A stretch of DNA of 48,389 nt from an uncultured Eubacteriales bacterium (GTDB lineage: Bacteria; Bacillota; Clostridia; Oscillospirales; Oscillospiraceae). The translations under genes and the position numbers were made by a program. The number at the start of each line of letters is the position of its first letter. The first letter of the stretch is position 1. The notes beneath the pieces were generated by a model, which searched no databases, was not told the origin of the DNA, and worked only from the letters and a program-made list of their open reading frames with translations. This document shows, one piece after another, positions 1-6,621 of the stretch. The stretch spans positions 1-48,389 of the forward strand of contig UROG01000015.1 of the NCBI GenBank assembly GCA_900549485.1. Reading direction: 5' to 3'.

Positions 1-4
1 CGAA

Positions 5-40
5 AAAGTAGACACCCACACTTTTGTGAGTGTCTACTTT
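5..40 (-). terminator. Hairpin with U-tract after the FHA gene
   Basis: The 11-base arms AAAGTAGACAC (5-15) and GTGTCTACTTT (30-40) pair perfectly, and the inner CACA/TGTG adds four more pairs around a CTTT loop. Read on the minus strand, the stem is followed by five T residues (positions 7-3), so it would work as an intrinsic terminator right after the stop codon of the FHA gene. One arm also belongs to a 27-base repeat found at the other end of the window, so the hairpin may equally be the subterminal palindrome of a mobile element. Confidence 0.6.
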
Positions 41-55
41 CATTTTACAAGTGCA
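29..55 (-). repeat. 27-base repeat, left copy (probable IS end)
   Basis: Read on the minus strand from 55 to 29, this sequence matches 48335-48361 on the plus strand at 24 of 27 bases. Exact runs are TGCACTTGT at one end and AAAGTAGACACT at the other. The two copies are inverted and read outward from the window, and the sequence beyond them differs. This is how the left and right terminal inverted repeats of an insertion sequence look. The family of the element cannot be named because its transposase lies outside the window. Confidence 0.6.
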
Positions 56-651
56 TCGCCCATTTCGATCACATCGTTTTTGTGAAGCTCGACCCGTTCG
101 AGAAGAACCTCGCCGTTGATATATGCAAGCTCTCTTGCCGTGCCGGGAATTGCGAAAAAGCGGTTTGATGCAGGCTCGTATACAACTATTGCCTGCGGCT
201 CTCTCGACACTCCGACGTCGCCGCTGAGACAGATGCTGTTTGTCTCTTTTCTGCCAATGGTGTTTTTTCCGAACTGCAATCTGAAATCGCGCCCCATATA
301 TCTGCCCTTTACGCAGACGAGCCAGCCTGCGCACGGTGCGGCGGCGCTCTTGACGTCTTTCTCCGCGGCAGGGTTGTTGAGCTGGTATGCCGGAACCGTA
401 ACTCCCTCGTCTCCGCCTGTCGGGTCAACAGGAAACGTTATGGAATCCCCGCCCGTCAGCGGGATCGTCACACCCTCTCCGCTCTCATCAACGCCGCCGT
501 TGACGGCGTATCCCGCAGACAGCGGGATCGTAACATCTGCGTCGGCTCCTTCCGGAGCAGTGACAGGTATCGTATCGTCAGCACATTGGGGGCAGGAATG
601 GAACCTGTCCGCATCATAGAAATGGCCGTTTTCACACCGAGTAAGCTTCAT
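40..651 (-). CDS. Zinc-ribbon FHA-domain protein, probably 3'-truncated (FHA-a)
   Basis: This cytosolic 203-residue protein binds phosphothreonine by family knowledge. An N-terminal zinc ribbon (C6, H10, C20, C23) is followed by a low-complexity linker with five T-(I/V/F)-P motifs at T27, T41, T62, T72 and T85. A divergent FHA domain spans about 108-203: it has the GR of the first loop (GR at 133-134) and SR at 149-150, but EPQ where most FHA domains have xxH. It is a paralog of the FHA gene at 4824-5426. It is the last gene of the kinase/phosphatase operon, 14 bases after the PP2C gene. The C-terminus ends at GDALVK, short of the last strand seen in the paralog, and its final codons lie in the 29-55 repeat, so the natural 3' end is probably lost. 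Start ATG at 651. Confidence 0.85.
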   Translation of the reverse strand: MKLTRCENGHFYDADRFHSCPQCADDTIPVTAPEGADADVTIPLSAGYAVNGGVDESGEGVTIPLTGGDSITFPVDPTGGDEGVTVPAYQLNNPAAEKDVKSAAAPCAGWLVCVKGRYMGRDFRLQFGKNTIGRKETNSICLSGDVGVSREPQAIVVYEPASNRFFAIPGTARELAYINGEVLLERVELHKNDVIEMGDALVK

Positions 652-665
652 TGATATATCCTCCG

Positions 666-1610
666 TTAATTTCTTTTTATTGCTATCAAGCTGATATTAT
701 CGTGCTTTCCGCTCTGACCGCCCGCCATTGCGGCATCCGTCACGGCGGCGGGGATTTTCTCAAACTCCGTCGTTTCTTTGAGTATTTTGCATAATGTTTT
801 TTCGGAAGCCGTCTTATACACGCCGTCTGAGCACAGGATCAGCACATCATCCGAGCCTGCCGGAAAAACAAGCTCACCCGTATCAACGATAAGCTCCCGT
901 CCTTTGCCGACATAGCTTATCAGCGCTTCCTTCTGCTTTGCCGCATCAAACTGCTCCCGGCTGATAAGACCGTTTTCCAGATCCTTGAGCAGTCTGAGCC
1001 TGAGATTATGATCCCTTGTGATCTGGTGCAGCTCACCGTTATGCCAATGGTATATCCTGCTGTCGCCGACGGACGCCCAGTATATCTTTGAGTTGAGATA
1101 CACCGCCGCAACAACTGTCGTGCCGCTGTTGAGCCTTCGTCCGCTTTCGTCGGTAAAGTTGGATACTTCCTTGTCCGCTTCAAGTATCAAATCCTTCAGA
1201 AGCGCGCATATATTATCCGTTGCGCCTATCTGATAATATCCGCTGTACACCGTCTCCGCACAGCAGCGGCTTGCCCTTTCTCCGCCTTCCATGCCGCCCA
1301 TCCCGTCGCAGACGGCGGCAAGCATACCGATTTTTCTGACCTGCTCCGCCATGATATTTTTCGGGAACAGACAGTAATCCTGCTGATATTTTCTGTCGCC
1401 GATGACGCTTCTTGAAAACACGGCTATTTCTCCGGTGTATTTCCGCCTTCTGCCCTTTTTGGCGGGAATAAAAAGCAGTATTATTCCGAAAACGATAAGT
1501 GCGGCGCCTGCCGCCATCAGAGCCAGTGCAAAAATTCTGTTCTGAAAAAACGACTGCGGCGCTGCGGCTGCGGCGTCCGGATTAGAAGTTACGAGCGTTA
1601 ATACCGTCAT
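666..1610 (-). CDS. Membrane-anchored PP2C-family Ser/Thr phosphatase (PP2C-a)
   Basis: The product (314 aa) removes phosphate from Ser/Thr residues using two metal ions, by family knowledge. One transmembrane helix (about residues 27-49) followed by a basic KKGRRRK stretch suggests a short outside N-terminus and a cytosolic catalytic domain (60-314). The PP2C motifs are complete: GDRKYQQD near residue 71, CDGMGG at 101-106, GDSRIYHW, LCSDGVY and HDNISL. Its start codon follows the kinase stop by one base and its ribosome binding site GGAGG lies inside the end of the kinase gene, so the two are probably translationally coupled. It is expected to oppose the neighbouring kinase, much like the PrpC/PrkC or Stp/Stk pairs, though those phosphatases are usually soluble. 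Confidence 0.93.
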   Translation of the reverse strand: MTVLTLVTSNPDAAAAAPQSFFQNRIFALALMAAGAALIVFGIILLFIPAKKGRRRKYTGEIAVFSRSVIGDRKYQQDYCLFPKNIMAEQVRKIGMLAAVCDGMGGMEGGERASRCCAETVYSGYYQIGATDNICALLKDLILEADKEVSNFTDESGRRLNSGTTVVAAVYLNSKIYWASVGDSRIYHWHNGELHQITRDHNLRLRLLKDLENGLISREQFDAAKQKEALISYVGKGRELIVDTGELVFPAGSDDVLILCSDGVYKTASEKTLCKILKETTEFEKIPAAVTDAAMAGGQSGKHDNISLIAIKRN

Positions 1611-1611
1611 T

Positions 1612-3027
1612 TTAATCCTCCATGCGTTGGTTCCAGATAATGCTCATAAGCGCCGCACCGTCAGAAAAATTCAGAATGCAGTTATCTCTGACGGTAACGC
1701 TCTGTCCGTTGAGCTTTGCGCCGTTGTTGATAGAAAGGCCGTTTCTCGACCTGTCGGCGACGGTCAGGGATTTTCCGTCTGCGGCGCAGGTTATCACGGC
1801 GTGGATCCTGCTTATTATTGACTCGTCGGAAATAACAATGTCGCACATATCGCTCTGCCTGCCTGCAAAATACTGTCTGCCGGCTTCAAGCCTGTACTGC
1901 TTTCCCTTATTCTTGCCCTCGACGATCTCGGCCAATGCCACACAGCTGTCCTTCGGTTTTTTCCTCAGCTCCGGGGTTATACTGCCGAACAGCCTGCTGA
2001 TTTTTTTCCGTATTCCGTCCGCGGCATTATGCAGGACGGGGTTGTTGTCATTTGTCTTGTTTTCTTCTGCGCTGAAGTCTGAAAAGTCCGCAATAAACTC
2101 GTTTACATCCGAATAGCGCTTCTTATAGTTGAGACTGAGCGCCCTGCTTATGCACGCATCGACTTTTTCTTCCGCTTCCGGCACCCAGTCTCTGAGCTTT
2201 TTCAGCTTTTCCCCGTCCCGTCTTTCTGTCGCCGGGGGCGGAACCTCGCCGAGAACCATTCTGTAAAACGTCGCCGCCAGCTCATAAATATCCGTCCACG
2301 GTCCGATCGGCAGGTCGCTGCCGCAATACTGCTCAGGCGGTGCATAGCCCGGCTTGAGCTGGCGCGTAAGCTCGTCCCCATCCTTTTCAAGGAAGCTTCT
2401 GGACGCCCCGAAATCTATAAGCTTTACATTGCCCTGTTCGTCTATCAGCACGTTTGCCGGACTTATATCGCTGTGGATCATTCCCGCAGAATGAACCTCG
2501 CTCAAGGCAAGGGCGATCTGTATCGTGAAATTCTTTGCCTGCGTATACGGTATTTTTTTCGTCACTTCATCCGCATACGCCGTCAGGCTCTTGCCCTTTA
2601 TGTATTCCATGACTATGTATGCGGTGTTGTTGCTGCGGAAAAACGCCTTGACGCATACCACGGACGGGCAGTTCTTGAGCCGGAAAAGTGTCCTCGCCTC
2701 TTCAAAAAAGTGGCGGACGCTGGTTTCATAGCCTTCGCGGTTTTTCTGCGCCACTACCTCGCCGTCCATACCTCTTTCGCATATATGGGAGGGGAAAAAC
2801 TCCTTGACGGCAAGTATCTCCCCGCTCTCGATCTCCCTTGCAAGGTATGTAATGCCGAAGCCGCCCGCGCCAAGCAGTTCCCCTATTTCATATCTATTTG
2901 CCAGCCGGTAAAACAGCGGCAGCGCATTGGCCTTTTCCCGGCGCTTTTCCTCTTTTTCAAAGCTGAATCCGCACGACGGACAGCTCTGCGCCATACCTAT
3001 TTCTTTGAAGCATCTCGGGCAAATCAT
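1612..3027 (-). CDS. Ser/Thr protein kinase with zinc ribbon and C-terminal FHA domain
   Basis: This 471-aa soluble kinase has, in order, a zinc ribbon (C3, C6, C16, C19), a kinase domain about 45-315 and an FHA domain about 375-470. Visible are the glycine loop GAGGFG, the ATP-anchoring lysine in LAVKEF (K75), the DFG motif at 205-207 and the GYAPPEQ segment of the activation loop. The catalytic loop reads HSDISPAN (185-192) rather than HRD, so the usual arginine is serine. The FHA domain has R390 and S406-R407-H409. No transmembrane helix is present, unlike PrkC/Stk1. The start ATG at 3027 is chosen because GGAG lies nine bases upstream and it begins directly with the zinc ribbon; a TTG 30 bases upstream lacks a binding site. 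It sits between the vWA-FHA and PP2C-a genes, its likely partners. Confidence 0.93.
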   Translation of the reverse strand: MICPRCFKEIGMAQSCPSCGFSFEKEEKRREKANALPLFYRLANRYEIGELLGAGGFGITYLAREIESGEILAVKEFFPSHICERGMDGEVVAQKNREGYETSVRHFFEEARTLFRLKNCPSVVCVKAFFRSNNTAYIVMEYIKGKSLTAYADEVTKKIPYTQAKNFTIQIALALSEVHSAGMIHSDISPANVLIDEQGNVKLIDFGASRSFLEKDGDELTRQLKPGYAPPEQYCGSDLPIGPWTDIYELAATFYRMVLGEVPPPATERRDGEKLKKLRDWVPEAEEKVDACISRALSLNYKKRYSDVNEFIADFSDFSAEENKTNDNNPVLHNAADGIRKKISRLFGSITPELRKKPKDSCVALAEIVEGKNKGKQYRLEAGRQYFAGRQSDMCDIVISDESIISRIHAVITCAADGKSLTVADRSRNGLSINNGAKLNGQSVTVRDNCILNFSDGAALMSIIWNQRMED

Positions 3028-3093
3028 GGTGCATTTCTCCGCTTCCGTATAAAACAAGTTTTGCGCTTTTTACGCAGAACCCGTTTTCAGTTA

Positions 3094-4827
3094 TCAATAC
3101 TCAACTGCAATATCCGTGTTTCCTATGTGTATCTTGTCGCCGCTGTTCAGGGGGCGGGGTCTGTCCAGCTTGACGCCGTTGACAAACGTTCCGTTCGTAG
3201 AGCCGTTATCCGCGGCGATAAGCCTTCCGTCAACATCCGCAAGAATAAGGTGGCTTGACGATATCGTCTTGTCCTCTATTCTCAGGTCCGACTTTGCCGA
3301 ACGTCCCACAACGAACCTGCTGCCTACCGTTATCTGGTTTTTCGTGACCAGCCCGTTCGGCATCGTTATGCCGAGACGCACAGGCAGACCGTTGCTGATA
3401 TCCACCCTGCCGCTCCGGCTTGCAGCAGGCACCGTTACAGGATCGTCCTCCACAGCGGCGCTTTCCGCTTCCTTACGCTTCTTCTTTTTCTTTGTCAGCA
3501 CAAGAATTATTATTATGACGATGACAAGAACGACCGCGCCCGCCGCCGCGGCTATGTACAATACCGGCAGTTCTTCCTCTCCTTCGTATGTAAAGGTATA
3601 CCCGCCGCCTTCCGCAATGGGATTTGCCTCATATGAAGTGTCGGTGACGCCTCTCACGCTGAGAGTGTATTCTCCGGGCAGCAGCTCTTCCCCGAATTTC
3701 ACAGTTGCTGTGAAGTCGGCGCTGCTGTAAACGGCTTCCTTTACGTTCACTTTCTCTCCGCCCCCGACAGGCTCTACAAGATAATTGTCCGTCCTGTCCG
3801 CATTGAGAACCCCCTCCGAAAACATTACATATGCGGAAAGCGCTTCTTCGTCCCACCTTACGCTGACGATGGCGGGCGCCTCGGTATCCGGAATATTTCT
3901 GGCGACGAGAACCGTTTTGGCTGCACTGCATTCATAAGAGCCGTTCGACGCCGCAACGGTCAGGACGCGCTCGGAAGGCTCCGGACTGTTGCTCTGCCCC
4001 GCCGCCCTTACGACATAGCAGCTGTTCAGCCATGTTATGAGCTTTTCGGTCGCCTTGCTTCTTGTGTTTTCGGTTGCGGAGAATCCTCTCCCGCCGCACA
4101 GCTTCGCAAATTCGTCAGCCGCTTTCTGAACATTTTCGTTGTTTCTGGTGCAGATGAAATACAGCGGCAGATCGTTCATCAGAAGGTTTTTGTTGAGCTG
4201 ATCAATCGCGCCGGTATTTTCCGTGAGAAAAGCGCCCTTGTCATACAGCGTCAGGATATGGCGTTTCAGCTCTCCGCCGCGGTTCTTTGCCGAAATGCGT
4301 ATCGCCTCATCGAGTGCCGCGTTCACATCGGAAACGCCGGCCGTCGCGGAAATGTTCTCCACGATCTTCTGCGCCGCCGACCGGCTCTCGCTTCCGTCAA
4401 GCAGCACTTCACATTTGTCCGACGCGGTTATGAGGATAAACCTGTCCTTATTATTCAGCTTCTCGATCCACTTGTTTATGCTTTCCTTAAAGGTTCTGAG
4501 GCTTTCATAGCCGACCTCATCACTTGATGTGTTGAGCACCACGATATAGCAGCAGGCGTCATCCTTCGCACTGCCGAAAGAGCTTACCGTAAGATTCTCT
4601 CCTCCGAGAACGGCGCTGATCTGTGTATTGGCCTCAGATGCGGAGAGCATGATGTCGCCGCTTCTATTCAGAGGGTAGACATACGCGTTTACCTCCGGTG
4701 CGGCGATGTCCGCCTGTTCAAGCACGATCCCATAAAGTTCCTCTTCTGCAAAGCACACCGGTGCGCCCGCCGTGACGAGCAGCAGCATGGTCAGCATAAG
4801 CAGCAAAGCCGTTATTGTTTTTTTCAT
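3094..4827 (-). CDS. Exported vWA-like protein with transmembrane helix and cytoplasmic FHA domain
   Basis: The product (577 aa) has a signal peptide (1-27), a degenerate von Willebrand A-like domain (about 90-275), an Ig-like segment starting DTEAP near 314 (similar in style to SbsA/Big_5 modules), a transmembrane helix about 421-445, a KKKKKRK stop-transfer patch and a canonical FHA domain (500-577; R509, S524, H526, N541, N545). It should put the vWA part outside and the FHA part inside. The metal site is altered: where vWA proteins have DxSxS, this has NTSSD (99-103), so Mg binding is doubtful. The linker before the FHA domain contains VTVP (T465), the same motif repeated in FHA-a. Its ATG overlaps the stop of the upstream FHA gene (ATGA) and AGGAAGG lies upstream. 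It could be a transmembrane sensor for the kinase operon. Confidence 0.85.
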   Translation of the reverse strand: MKKTITALLLMLTMLLLVTAGAPVCFAEEELYGIVLEQADIAAPEVNAYVYPLNRSGDIMLSASEANTQISAVLGGENLTVSSFGSAKDDACCYIVVLNTSSDEVGYESLRTFKESINKWIEKLNNKDRFILITASDKCEVLLDGSESRSAAQKIVENISATAGVSDVNAALDEAIRISAKNRGGELKRHILTLYDKGAFLTENTGAIDQLNKNLLMNDLPLYFICTRNNENVQKAADEFAKLCGGRGFSATENTRSKATEKLITWLNSCYVVRAAGQSNSPEPSERVLTVAASNGSYECSAAKTVLVARNIPDTEAPAIVSVRWDEEALSAYVMFSEGVLNADRTDNYLVEPVGGGEKVNVKEAVYSSADFTATVKFGEELLPGEYTLSVRGVTDTSYEANPIAEGGGYTFTYEGEEELPVLYIAAAAGAVVLVIVIIIILVLTKKKKKRKEAESAAVEDDPVTVPAASRSGRVDISNGLPVRLGITMPNGLVTKNQITVGSRFVVGRSAKSDLRIEDKTISSSHLILADVDGRLIAADNGSTNGTFVNGVKLDRPRPLNSGDKIHIGNTDIAVEY

Positions 4828-5426
4828 GTCCAATCCCTTCCTTCCCTGCAAAAGCTTACGAAGCACAGCTTCGAATCGCCGCAGCCGATAACATCTCCGT
4901 CCCGGAGTTCATATGTTTTGTGTATCTCCTCGCCGTTGACCTGTATTGCGCCCGATTCTCCCGGAACCGCAAAAAATTTATGGGAACGGGCGTCATATAT
5001 AACGGAAAAATGTCTGCTCCGTGAGATCTTTTCGTCGTCGGCGATACAGATATCGTTTTCGACTTCGCGCCCTACGTAATTTCTCCCGCCGCATATTCTG
5101 TAATCCCGGCCTCTTTCCGGACCTTCAACACATACCAGCCAGCCGGCCGCCGGCGCAAAATTCCTTGCGGTCTTTCCCGTCTTGTAGAAAGAGCCCTCTC
5201 TGTCGGCGGCGACGGTCTGTTCGTTGTCCGTGTACTCCTTGTAGTCAAGGGTCACTCCTTCGTCGTCGGTCAAGTCGAAATTCGCCGTTGTTTGCGTCTC
5301 CGCATACGCTGCGCCGCGATCAACGTACATATCAAACAGCCCCGGATTGCAATAAGGGCAGGATGCATACGTACTTCCGTCATAGTAATGATTTTTTTCG
5401 CATCTGACAATTTTCACAAGCCTCAT
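4824..5426 (-). CDS. Zinc-ribbon FHA-domain protein (FHA-b)
   Basis: This 200-aa cytosolic protein is a paralog of the FHA protein at 40-651. It has a zinc ribbon (C9, H13, C23, C26), a Thr- and Asp-rich linker (about 40-90, with TQTTANFDLTDDEGVT) and an FHA domain about 105-195 (GR at 119-120, SRSRH at 135-139). Both paralogs share the phrase GWLVCV before the FHA core. Here the C-terminus is intact and ends in SFCREGRDWT. By family it would read phosphothreonine marks laid by the kinase encoded downstream. ATG at 5426 is used; a GTG nine bases in (5417) would give MKIVRCEKN, closer to the paralog's start, and cannot be excluded. It lies 13 bases after PP2C-b and overlaps the vWA-FHA gene by four bases. 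Confidence 0.88.
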   Translation of the reverse strand: MRLVKIVRCEKNHYYDGSTYASCPYCNPGLFDMYVDRGAAYAETQTTANFDLTDDEGVTLDYKEYTDNEQTVAADREGSFYKTGKTARNFAPAAGWLVCVEGPERGRDYRICGGRNYVGREVENDICIADDEKISRSRHFSVIYDARSHKFFAVPGESGAIQVNGEEIHKTYELRDGDVIGCGDSKLCFVSFCREGRDWT

Positions 5427-5439
5427 CCTTTCCTGCCGC

Positions 5440-6222
5440 TTATTTTAGCATATCCAAAATGGAGATTTTTTTAGGTTTTTTGACCGCGCCGTTCCATATG
5501 GCGACGGCGGAATAGTTATCCATGTGATGTCCTTTACCGTGGCGGAGGACAAGCTTTGACATCGCGTCTATCCATTCTTCGGCAGAAGCGGCTTTGCACA
5601 GGGTGCGCTCCATGTCGCTTTCCAATATCCACTCCCAGAAGCCGTCGCTGCACAGCAGATACGCATCTCCCTCCTGCATAGGCGTGAACTGCGCCGCCTG
5701 ATATATCGGCTTCTCTCTTTCCGATCCCATGACGCGCACAAGCTTGTTCCTGTCCGGATGGCGGCGGATATCCTTTTCTTTGATCTCGCCCATGTTCACA
5801 AGGTACTGCGGGACGGAGTGATCCATGCTCCTCTCTTTTGCGCAGCCGTCAACGAAATGATATATCCTGCTGTCGCCGACATACGCCGCAGAGCATTTAT
5901 CCCCGCTCAGGATAACGCAGCACACCGTCGTTTTCATGCCGTTTTTCTTATCAAGCGCCTCCTGCTGTCTGCGAAGCTCATCCTGTGCCCCGTCAATGAG
6001 TGTGCCCGCAAGCGCGTCCGTATCGCAGTCGGCGCTTGCCGCCTCAAAGCCGCGTCTTATGCTTTCACAGACGCATTTTGAGGCAAGCTCCCCGCTTTCA
6101 TGGCCGCCAAGACCGTCGCAGAGCACGGCGCAAAGCCCAAGTTCGGTTTCGATAACGTCAAGACAGTCCTCGTTGTTCTCCCTCTCTCCTTTATCGGTAA
6201 AGGTCGAATAAGTAAACGCCAT
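5440..6222 (-). CDS. Soluble PP2C-family Ser/Thr phosphatase (PP2C-b)
   Basis: This 260-aa phosphatase is the first gene of the six-gene signalling operon. The PP2C metal-site motifs are all visible: GERENNEDCL near residue 12-21, LCDGLGGHESGE, GDSRIYHF, LLCSDGFWEW and HMDNYSAVAI. It has no membrane helix, in contrast to PP2C-a in the same operon. A strong ribosome binding site (AAAGGAGCGGG) precedes the ATG at 6222. The upstream 100 bases are AT-rich, but I do not see an unambiguous promoter; TTGCTA and TATAAG 16 bases apart are the best boxes. Expected role: dephosphorylating targets of the operon's kinase and the FHA-linked proteins. Confidence 0.93.
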   Translation of the reverse strand: MAFTYSTFTDKGERENNEDCLDVIETELGLCAVLCDGLGGHESGELASKCVCESIRRGFEAASADCDTDALAGTLIDGAQDELRRQQEALDKKNGMKTTVCCVILSGDKCSAAYVGDSRIYHFVDGCAKERSMDHSVPQYLVNMGEIKEKDIRRHPDRNKLVRVMGSEREKPIYQAAQFTPMQEGDAYLLCSDGFWEWILESDMERTLCKAASAEEWIDAMSKLVLRHGKGHHMDNYSAVAIWNGAVKKPKKISILDMLK

Positions 6223-6621
6223 AATCCCGCTCCTTTGCAGATTCTTATATGATCTTATATTTTTATAGCAAGTAAATTATCCTGTCTCTGCCATGCAATT
6301 GGGACAAAAAGTCATACCTGCTTCCTCTCTTACTCAAAAAACCGTTGATGCTGCTTTCCGATAATATACACCGCTTCCTGCGGGCAAGTTTTTTAGGGTT
6401 TTATCGGTTATAGCAAAACCGCCCTGCACTGCAAAAACAGCAGAGCAGGACGGTTTCTTCTGCCGTATAGTGGCGAGAGCAACGGATGTCTTTTGCTTAT
6501 TCAATACTTTATAATGCTTGCTTCCGGTTATGATCACTGGTCTTATTCAAGAGCAGTCATTGCAACTATAATCAGAATATCACATTTCCACAATTACTGC
6601 AACATATTTCTGCTTATTATA
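6223..6621. other. Spacer between signalling operon and antiporter operon
   Basis: No convincing gene is present in these 399 bases. It holds the AT-rich promoter region of PP2C-b near the left side and an imperfect palindrome at 6416-6456. A GTG-started 67-codon frame (6537-6334, minus) has no ribosome binding site. The right-hand part near 6540-6620 is AT-rich and featureless. Confidence 0.6.
6416..6456. repeat. Inverted repeat, possible terminator or REP-like element
   Basis: The arms AAACCGCCCTGC (6416-6427) and GCAGGACGGTTT (6445-6456) pair at 11 of 12 positions around a 17-base loop that itself contains CTGC and GCAG. On the minus strand the stem is followed by TTTTGC, a weak U-tract. 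It lies about 165 bases past the end of the antiporter operon and could be its terminator, or a dispersed palindromic element. Confidence 0.4.

Noticed and set aside
3028..3057. Ten-residue N-terminal extension of the kinase from a TTG codon
   Set aside because: No ribosome binding site, whereas the ATG at 3027 has GGAG at nine bases and starts exactly at the zinc ribbon.
6334..6537. 67-codon minus-strand frame in the spacer between the first two operons
   Set aside because: GTG start without a ribosome binding site, and the frame crosses the palindrome at 6416-6456. A repeat element is a better explanation.
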